A stretch of DNA of 64,000 bases from a bacterium (GTDB lineage Bacteria > Electryoneota > RPQS01): NCBI GenBank assembly GCA_016702305.1, contig JADJEH010000017.1:248001-312000 (forward strand), in the 5' to 3' direction. The notes beneath the pieces are model-generated. The model had not been told where the DNA came from and ran no database searches. It saw nothing but the letters and a program-made list of their open reading frames with translations. The position numbers and the translations under genes are program-made. Shown piece after piece: positions 56,942 to 64,000 of the stretch (positions are counted from its first letter, which is position 1; each line of letters begins with the position of its first letter).

Positions 56942-58210
56942 CTATACAAAATTTCCATACAGCCACCCGGCCAGAGTGGACAACGTTACAACCAAAGAAA
57001 CAAACGCCATGGTTTTGCGCAAACCTAACAGAGAGTGAATCACCAGCATACTCGGCAGCGACAACGCCGGACCAGCCAGCAGAAGCGCTAGTCCCGGGCC
57101 TGCGCCCATACCGCCGCTCATCAGCCCTTGCAGAATCGGCACTTCGGTCAAGGTCGCGAAGTACATGAACGCGCCGATAGTCGCGGAGATGAAATTGGCG
57201 ACCAGTGAGTTGCCGCCAACTAGTTTAGCGATCCACGACGACGGAATCAACCCGTCGGAGCCGGGCTGACCCAGCAGCAAACCCGCAGCCAGAATACCCA
57301 ACAGCAATAGTGGTACGATCTGCTTGGAGAAATCCCAGGTGGCTTCTAGCCACTCGCGGCTTCTCCCGCCCGAAAGATACAGAATCAGCGAGAGCGCGGC
57401 AATGGCCAGCAGAAAAACTGCCTGCGGGTAGTCGGGAATTGCGACTGCCGCGCCAATCGTCACGACGATTCCTGCTGAAAGATGCGGCAGTCTCGTCTGC
57501 ATCCATCCGGCCATTTGCACGCACAGTAACACTGCTAATCCGCCCGTCAGCCACCACTTATAGGGATATATCCCCAGAGATGGGCCGAGCGTGGCGGCAA
57601 CCAGAATTGAGCTGAGGGTCGCAAACCAGACAGCCGTTCTGAGACCGTTTGAAGCGGCCCGCTTCTCCATTGGCGCGGCGGCCAGTCGTGCGACTTCGTC
57701 ACGGCGGAAGAGCCACGCCATGAGCAGGCCGATGATGATTGAAAAGAGCACGGCGCCAACCGTGCGGGCAATTCCCATGCTCAACCCGAGTACTCGGGCC
57801 GTCAGGACGATGGCCAAGACGTTGATCGCCGGACCGGCATAGAGAAATGCCGTGGCCGGGCCGATGCCTGCACCCATCTTATAGATTCCGCCGAAAAGCG
57901 GCAGCACGGTGCATGAACAGACCGCCAGCACGCTGCCCGAAACGGAGGCCACACCGTAGGCCACCAGCTTGTTGGCCCCCGCGCCGAGGTGCTTCATCAC
58001 TTCGCCTGACTGGATGAACGTGCTGATGGCACCCGCAATAAACAGCGCCGGGATCAGGCAGAGGATAACGTGTTCGCGCGCGTACCATTTGGTCAGCGCT
58101 AAGGACGACTGCACCGCCTGCGGAAGATGCCACGAGTCCAGGGGCAGGAAATAGGCCCCGCCGAACAAGGCCATCATCGAAATCAGGCGGGTAAACTGGT
58201 TCTTTGACAT
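56942..58210 (-). CDS. DUF318/ArsP-like permease (SO_0444 type)
   Basis: A 422-residue membrane protein with about ten helices. The conserved CSC is seen in SVLAVCSCTVLPLFGGIYKMGAG and followed by FLYAGPAINVLAIVLTARVLG; a second copy of the fold occurs in the second half (PILQGLMSGGMGAGPGLALLLAGPALSLPSML). Family members export metals or organoarsenicals. ATG 58210 is chosen because hydrophobic sequence starts there and it lies about 25 bases after a possible promoter; longer readings would add a non-conserved tail. It is the first gene of the four-gene cassette. Confidence 0.85.
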   Translation of the reverse strand: MSKNQFTRLISMMALFGGAYFLPLDSWHLPQAVQSSLALTKWYAREHVILCLIPALFIAGAISTFIQSGEVMKHLGAGANKLVAYGVASVSGSVLAVCSCTVLPLFGGIYKMGAGIGPATAFLYAGPAINVLAIVLTARVLGLSMGIARTVGAVLFSIIIGLLMAWLFRRDEVARLAAAPMEKRAASNGLRTAVWFATLSSILVAATLGPSLGIYPYKWWLTGGLAVLLCVQMAGWMQTRLPHLSAGIVVTIGAAVAIPDYPQAVFLLAIAALSLILYLSGGRSREWLEATWDFSKQIVPLLLLGILAAGLLLGQPGSDGLIPSSWIAKLVGGNSLVANFISATIGAFMYFATLTEVPILQGLMSGGMGAGPGLALLLAGPALSLPSMLVIHSLLGLRKTMAFVSLVVTLSTLAGWLYGNFV

Positions 58211-58242
58211 GTAAAAACAAAATGATAGGTACTGGTTCGTTA

Positions 58243-58340
58243 AAATACGAAATAAGAACCGGGAATACAACGCACGAGGCCAGAATTGGTCCATTGCGTG
58301 CGCTTGTCACACGAAACATAAATTGTCGCAGAATGGACCA
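58243..58340 (-). promoter_or_regulatory. Possible promoter and operator of the ArsP/ArsF/ArsG cassette
   Basis: On the minus strand TTGTAT (58266-58271), a 17-base spacer and TATTTT (58243-58248) form a weak sigma-70-like promoter. Just upstream, TGGTCCATT (58288-58296) and AATGGACCA (58332-58340) are a perfect 9-bp inverted repeat that could bind a regulator. No ArsR gene is nearby. Confidence 0.4.
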
Positions 58341-58483
58341 CTATCACCGACCATGCGCTATTGTGCCTCATTGCCTCTCAGATTGGATTTTGCTACCTTT
58401 TCTATGTAGTGGTGAGAAAGCGTGTCTTTCTCGTTAACTTAGATTTTTCAATCAGGTACGCATACAATACGGAGTAGCTCCCC

Positions 58484-59571
58484 ATGCACGATCGCCTATT
58501 TATTCCCGGTCCGGTGGAAGTTCGTCCTGAATTGCTGCAAGCGATTTCCAAGCCGCAGGTCGGCCACCGCACGCAAGCCTATATGGATGTCCACTCGGCC
58601 ACCATTCCTCTATTAAAGAAGATCCTCTATACCGAGCAGGATGTCCTGCTGTTCACTTGTTCGGCGACAGGGGTGATGGAAGGTTCGTTGCGCAATCTGT
58701 GTCAGAAGAAGGCGCTGGTCACGGTCAACGGCGCGTTTTCCAAGCGCTGGTTCCAAATTGCCGGCTTCAACGGCATTCCCGCCGACAAGCTGGAAGTGCC
58801 GATGGGGCAGGCGGTCAGGCCTGAAGCAGTAGACGCGGCTTTGGCGACCGGACAGTATGACCAATTCTGCGCTGTCTTCAACGAAACTTCGACGGGCGTG
58901 CGCGCACCGCTGGAGAAGTATTCGGAAGTGCTCAAGAAATATCCCGACGTGATGTTCTGCGTGGATGCAATGTCGGCGATGGCCGGTGACAAGATTGAAA
59001 CTGACAAGCTCGGTCTCGACGTGTGTTTGGCCGGGACGCAGAAGTGCTGGGGCCTGCCGACGGGGATGTGCGTGACGATGATTTCCAATAAGGCGATGGC
59101 TAAGGCCGCGACGGCTAAGGCGCCGGGTTACTATGTGAACTTCGTGGACGCAAAGAAGTACAACGACAAGCATCAGACGCCGCATACGCCGGCGATTCCG
59201 ATTTTGTTCGGTCTGCATGCGCAGGTTGAACACATCGTCAATGTCGAAGGACTTGACAACCGTTGAGCGCGCCATCTGGAAATGCAGAAGCTGACGCACA
59301 GGTGGTGCAAGAAGGCCGGATTTGAACTGTTCCCCGAGAAGGGTTATGAATCCGTAACGCTGTCGTGCATCAAGAAGCCCGATGGGTTTGATTTCAAAAC
59401 CTTGAACGGTCAGCTTTCAAGAAGCATCATTGCGTGATTTCCAACGGTTATGGCGACATCAAAGAGCAGACATTCCGCATCGCGCATATGGCCGATACGA
59501 CGGTCGCCGAGATGAAGCTGTTGTTCGGATGGATTGACGCGATTCTGGCTGAGACGAGCGTCACCGCGTAG
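58484..59571 (+). CDS. Class V aminotransferase (alanine-glyoxylate / serine type), broken
   Basis: The protein begins RLFIPGPVEVRPELLQA and has VGHRTQAYMDVHS, LLFTCSATGVMEGSLRN, FCVDAMSAMAGDK and the PLP-lysine region AGTQKCWGLPTG. An in-frame TGA at 59264-59266 interrupts DNR-x-ARHLEMQKL where a tryptophan would fit; the frame then continues to LFPEKGYESVTLSCIKKP. A shift near 59414 leads to HHCVISNGYGDIKEQTFRIAHM and a stop at 59571. The repaired length of about 362 residues is normal. It probably uses small amino acids such as serine, alanine or glyoxylate. Read errors are the simplest cause of the breaks. Confidence 0.8.
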
Positions 59572-59666
59572 CAGACGGTCAAGATGACAAGGGATGGTGT
59601 AAGGCCATCCCTTTTCTCTCCGAAGCCGCGCAGAACGCGACTTATCATTTACCAAGGGGAGGCGGT

Positions 59667-60237
59667 ATGGCTGGCTGGAAATTTGTACTGTTGTTTGCAG
59701 TCGGTTTGTTGGTCGTGTTTCTGTTGCTGTGCCAGGATACGCAAAACGGCGGAGCGCCGCCCGCTCCGGTGCCAGTGCCGGTCCAGCTGCTGCCCGGCGG
59801 AGGAACGACCCGTCGTATCGGCAGCCGATTGTCGGAGCGTCTTCGACGGCGCCTGCGCGCTGGACACAATCTGTCCATCCCGGCGGTCGGACTGTGTGAC
59901 AAAATCGTTTGTTGCTCAGAAAGACACGGTGTACCATTTGTACGCCGTCTATGCCAACAACGACACGGCACAACCGAGCTGCGTCTTGTGCGCGAGCTTG
60001 TATCACATTCGCGCGGCGGGCGATACGGTGCTTGTGACCAGTATAGAAACCGCTTGCCCGACCGGCGGGCCGTGGGCGGACCATCCGAGGTTGGCGAAGG
60101 ACTCGACCTACATGCTGTCGGCGTGCCTACACAAGTGCGGCGACATGTCCAATTGCCAATGCGGCGAGATGGTTGATGCGTTTGCCATCGTTTCAATGCG
60201 CGATCTGCTCGATGAGTTGAAGCGGCATTTCAGATAG
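59667..60237 (+). CDS. Membrane-anchored protein of unknown function (frameshifted)
   Basis: The start is ATG 59667 after CAAGGGGAGG. The first 25 residues are one hydrophobic segment (KFVLLFAVGLLVVFLLLC), then a proline/valine-rich linker (PPAPVPVPVQLLPGGG). Near 59810 the frame shifts and continues as a cysteine-rich domain (SFVAQKDTVYHLYAVY, CVLCASLYHI, CLHKCGDMSNCQCGEM) to the stop at 60237. It looks exported or tethered, with disulfides. No family is recognised. Confidence 0.55.
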
Positions 60238-60304
60238 CTTCTCTGCTCGGCGATCGACGCTCTCCTTTGCGGTGGGTCCCGCTACCAATTTGAGGGAGAA
60301 GATT

Positions 60305-61745
60305 ATGCTTGCGGTTATTTTGCTTCTTATGGTGAGCTGCGCTTGGGCGCAGCCGTGTTCTCAGGCCGTATGGGGTGTATGAGTCGGCGTCGCGGATTGG
60401 CGACCTTGAAGCCTGTGTGCGCGGCGATACGTTGGATGCAGTGTGGATTTCGGATGCGCAGGTGGTTTGGCAGCGATTCAACCTCGCAGCCGCCGCGCCG
60501 CTGGCGATGCGCGGATCGTTGACACACTTCACAATTGGCCAAAGCTCGAATTGCATGACCTCACTGCGCGAAATGACTCGTCGTGGTGTTGTGTGGTGTA
60601 TGAGGATGAGGCGGTTGGCTACGGTATGCCAGGGCCAATGTTTCCGGTTTCTTGTGTCCCGACAATTACGTATGGTTGGACTCAAGTGTCTCATACTACT
60701 ACATCGGCAAGGGTCCGCGCAGCTCCCCCGGTGCGCGGACGCGAGGGTGGTCACGCCACCGTCATGTGGCTGGGAGAACATTGGGACCCGCACATGTACG
60801 GTATCACCATCTTTGGTGCAACGATTTCCGCTGATGGAGAAATCCTGAATAAGTGGGACGTTGCGGAATCGCCGCTTGACAGGAATCGCGCCACACGAGC
60901 AGTTGATTGGTCCTCAAACGACACTTTTGTTCGCACATTGTTCCCCGGCGTCGTCAACACAGGCGTCATTTCCTGCTACGTAACGGCTGAATCAGGAGGG
61001 TGCGACTATTCCGGTGACCTAAGCAATCCCATTTACACGATGATCGAGCTTGAGCGCATCACTGGCTCACTTGCCCTTGCCCTCTATTCGGAGGACAATT
61101 CGCAAGATGATCCGAGAGTTGCCCGGGTGAGCCGCCCTGATTCCACACAGTTTGAGTTTGAGTATCTCGGCCCGGTCGGCCTAAATTACGTCACATCGTC
61201 TTTCTTCCACCGCGACTTTGGGTTTGCAGTGGTCGAGGCCAATCCGGGTTATCTGCTGGTTGCGCGTGTGGACACGACCGGACAACCAGTGCAACCGGTG
61301 GGAGTGCTTTACGAAACGGCGGCACGAGCCTGATCGCCAACGCGGATGTCACCATCACCGACGACGGCAAAGTCGTGTGTGTGGAGCGAGTATGACGACG
61401 GGCGAAGGCCCGCGCAGGCTGAAGACGGCGTGGGTGGCATGGGACGAGTTTGTAGATACACCTGATCAATCTGCTCCAGCGCCGCAGGAGTTCACCCTTT
61501 CCGCCTACCCCAACCCCTTCAACTCGAGCGTGACGATTTCGTTTGAATTGCCGCGCTCCGGAGGTGCGGAGCTTAATATCTTTGATCTGAACGGGCGGCT
61601 CGTCGAGACACTTCGAGACGATTTCAGCACGGCCGGAACGCATACGTTGAATTGGTCACCGAAAAGCGCCGCCAGCGGCGTATATTTTGCCACGCTCGAG
61701 GCGTCATTCGCCCACACCACGCAGAAGATTCTGTACCTAAAGTAG
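60305..61745 (+). CDS. Secreted protein with type IX sorting tail (many frameshifts)
   Basis: Starts at ATG 60305 after GAGGGAGAAG-type sequence with a signal peptide (LAVILLLMVSCAWAQ). Readable pieces, in order over several frames: YGVYESASRIGDLEACV, LHNWPKLELHDL, CPDNYVWLDSSVSYYYIGKG, VMWLGEHWDPHMYG, FFHRDFGFAVVEANPGYLL, NADVTITDDGKVV and the tail AYPNPFNSSVTISFEL, GRLVETL, QKILYLK. At least five breaks occur between about 60360 and 61400. It resembles one gene of about 475 residues with read errors, but decay cannot be excluded. Confidence 0.65.
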
Positions 61746-61761
61746 CAAGGGAATTCGCGCC

Positions 61762-64000
61762 ATGATTCGTTTGTTGACCGCTGTTTGCATGTTCGCAATC
61801 GTCTGTACCTTTGGTTACGGGCAAACCAAGCCCATTACCGTCGTTCGCGCCGACACGCACGAGCCCATTGTCGGCGCATGGGTGTATGACGAAGCGCAGC
61901 TTGTGGTCGTTCAAACGGATGTGAACGGCGCGTTTGATCTCGGCAAGTTCGACGATCATCAACCCCTGGTGTTTTTTCATCCCGACTACGTGCGGCGGCT
62001 GCTGAACCGCGATCAGATCGGCAACGAAAATTTTACGGTCGCGCTCGAGCGCGTGAGCTATACGACCGACGAAGTGGTCATCCAAGGCCATCGCTTCGGC
62101 AATGATCCGCGCAAATCGCCCAGGCGATCGCCGAAGTCACCGCCAAGCAAATCGAGTTTCAACAGCCGCGCACGACTGCCGAAGTGCTCGAAAGCGGCGG
62201 TGTGTTCGTGCAGCGCAGTCAATACGGCGGCGGCTCGCCGATGCTGCGCGGCTTCACGGCGAACGGCGTGCTGCTCGTGCTCGACGGCGTGCGCATGAAC
62301 AATGCGATCTATCGCGCCGGAAATTTGCAGAATTCAATACAGGTGGACGCCAATGCGCTGGGCTCGGCCGATATTCTGTTCGGGCCCGGTTCGGTTCAAT
62401 ACGGCAGCGACGCGATGGGCGGTGTGATGGTCTTTAACACCACTGATCCGCTGCCCTCGCTCTTGAAAACGGCGAAGGTTGACGCACGCGCCTTTACGCG
62501 CTACGCGACAGCCAATGATGAACGCACGGTCGGCGGGACAATCGAATACGGGATGCGAAAATGGGCGCTCCTCGGGAATGTCACCTACAGTGATTTTGGT
62601 GATCTGCGCTCGGGAAACGTGCGCAGCGACGCCTATCCCGATTACGGCTGGCGGCGCGAATATGTGGCGCGCGAAAACGGCGCCGATGTCATTGTGCGGA
62701 ACGATCACTCGACGGTCCAGCGTTTCACCGGGTATACGCAGGCCAATGTTCTCGGCAAGGTGCGCTATTGGCATAATGCGCATCTCAATCTTACCTACGG
62801 ACTGGTTTACGACCTCGTCGAATATTCCGCGCTACGACCGTTTGGAACAGTATCGCAACGGTGCGCTGCGCTACGCTGAATGGTATTACGGGCCGCAAGA
62901 GTTGCTGCTAAACCGACTGACCGCCCACGCATCGGGTGGCGGAGCGCTATTTGACGAAGCCGAGTTTACGGTCGCGCATCAGGACTACCAAGAAAGCCGC
63001 CACGACCGTACGCGCGACAACGACAGCCGCAATGATCGCACTGAAGACGTCAGCATATTCTCCGTGAACGCCGACGCCAGGTCGAGCGCTGGGCTCGGGC
63101 ACGCTGTTCTACGGCGCTGAAGCGGTACTGAATGATGTGCAGTCTTCCGCGCAGAAGTACAATATTGTGACCGGCGAAACCGCGGCGCAATCCACGCGTT
63201 ATCCCGACGGCGGGAGCAACACCACGCAACTGGCCGCATACTGCGGTTGGCGGGCGCCAGTGTCCCGCGCGATTGTCATGACTGCGGGCCTGCGCTATTC
63301 GCATAACATGCTCACATCAAAGTTTGACGATCAGTCGTTTTTTGCCTTCCCCTTTGACGAGATCAAGTACGACAACGGCGCGCCGACGGCGAGCCTCGGC
63401 GCGGTCTACAACGCGGCGGCCTGGCAGGTGCGCGGCGCGTTGGCGAGCGGTTTTCGCGCGCCGAATGTGGATGATGTCGGCAAGATCTTTGACACAGGGA
63501 ACGGCGTGGTCATCTTTCCCAATCCCGAACTGAGTTCGGAGTATTCTTACAACGGTGAGCTTGGCCTGGCGCGTGACTTCGGCCGCTTCAGCGCCAGCGC
63601 TACGGGTTACTATTCGATGCTGCGCGACGCCGTGCTGGTGCGCGACGCACAGTTCAACGGCGCGGATTCGATACTCTATGACGGCGCAATGGCGAAAGTC
63701 AAATCGCTGCAGAATGTCGGCGAAGCGTTTATTGCCGGGCTGGATGTGCAGGCGAAGTGCGAGATCAATGAACGATTGACCGCGAGCACGCAGCTTTCCA
63801 CTGCGCAAGGCCGCGACACCGAGAGCGATTTGCCGCTGCGCTCCGTGCCGCCGCTGTTCGGGCAGACGAGTTTGATCTGGCAGCAGGAGCGCTGGGCGGC
63901 GGAGCTGTTCGCGCGTTATAACGCATGGAAACAGCTTGATGACATGCCGATTGCCGGCGGCGAGGTTACGGCGTATACGGATGATGGCGTGCCGTCGTGG
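61762..64000 (+). CDS. TonB-dependent outer membrane receptor (frameshifted, 3' end outside window)
   Basis: A signal peptide (RLLTAVCMFAIVCTFGYG) is followed by a carboxypeptidase-regulatory-like domain (VVRADTHEPIVGAWVYDEAQ), then a plug: QRSQYGGGSPMLRGFTANGV, LDGVRMNNAIYRAGNLQ and ILFGPGSVQYGSDAMGGV. Barrel strands follow, with NPELSSEYSYNGELGL near the end. Frame breaks lie near 62116, 62840 and 63085. It should import a large ligand such as a siderophore, haem or cobalamin across the outer membrane; the ligand is not shown. It follows the sorted protein by only 16 bases. Confidence 0.85.

Noticed and set aside
59264..59266. Selenocysteine at the in-frame TGA
   Set aside because: No SECIS-like hairpin is evident, and a conserved tryptophan is the simpler reading.
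1..64000. tRNA, rRNA or CRISPR elements
   Set aside because: No T-loop plus acceptor stem, no rRNA-like block and no regularly spaced direct repeats were found by eye on either strand.

Overview
The window looks like a chromosomal segment from an uncultured, GC-rich, Gram-negative-type bacterium of the Fibrobacteres-Chlorobi-Bacteroidetes (FCB) superphylum. The main evidence is nine large or medium secreted proteins that end in a type IX-style C-terminal sorting domain (a YPNPFNP-type motif, then a GREVATL-type strand, then a terminal [KR]-[MLI]-[VL]-x-[MVL]-K). Lipid A genes (lpxB, a GnnA-like dehydrogenase, a DUF374 acyltransferase), a TonB-dependent receptor and MotAB agree with a double-membraned motile cell. 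The exact phylum cannot be named from the sequence alone. No rRNA, tRNA or CRISPR array was seen.

Layout. 1-6.4 kb: a MetE-type methionine synthase end, metB-like trans-sulfuration enzyme, a CheY/CheX pair, a polysaccharide flippase, and a GnnA-like oxidoreductase. 6.7-16 kb: three tandem paralogues of about 1000 residues, each made of repeated DGxGG...W / G..LW units with a type IX sorting tail; the second and third are frameshifted. 16.2-18.4 kb: lpxB, a small exported protein and a lysophospholipid-acyltransferase-like gene. 18.4-20.8 kb: a decayed MmeI-like restriction-modification gene. 20.8-27.1 kb: two APC permeases, a PHP-glycosyltransferase fusion and a methyltransferase. 27.4-31.5 kb: an Rcp1-type response regulator, sthA, a pilin-like protein behind an unusual structured leader, and a secreted protein. 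31.5-37.8 kb: addA and addB with an intact iron-sulfur staple. 38-41.2 kb: motA, motB, a degenerate HD-GYP protein and a small membrane protein. 41.2-46.5 kb: two cysteine-rich secreted paralogues, tatD, and a VCBS/ASPIC secreted protein. 46.6-52.3 kb: a cation/proton antiporter, SpoIID-like protein, SpoU methyltransferase, SH3 protein and a sodium:solute symporter. 52.3-55.4 kb: another large sorted protein. 55.5-58.3 kb: an ArsG/ArsF/thioredoxin/permease cassette. 58.5-64 kb: a class V aminotransferase, a small membrane-anchored protein, another sorted protein and a TonB receptor, all frameshifted.

The general theme is surface display and secretion. Many different proteins share one export tail, but no secretion-machine gene lies in the window. 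A second theme is data quality: at least eight otherwise sensible genes are broken by single-base shifts, often at short homopolymers, which points to sequencing or assembly errors. The restriction-modification gene is different because it also lacks an internal segment and is best read as a true pseudogene. The strongest candidates for something new are the tandem giant secreted repeat family, the interleaved inverted repeats ahead of the pilin-like gene, and the paired cysteine-rich secreted proteins.
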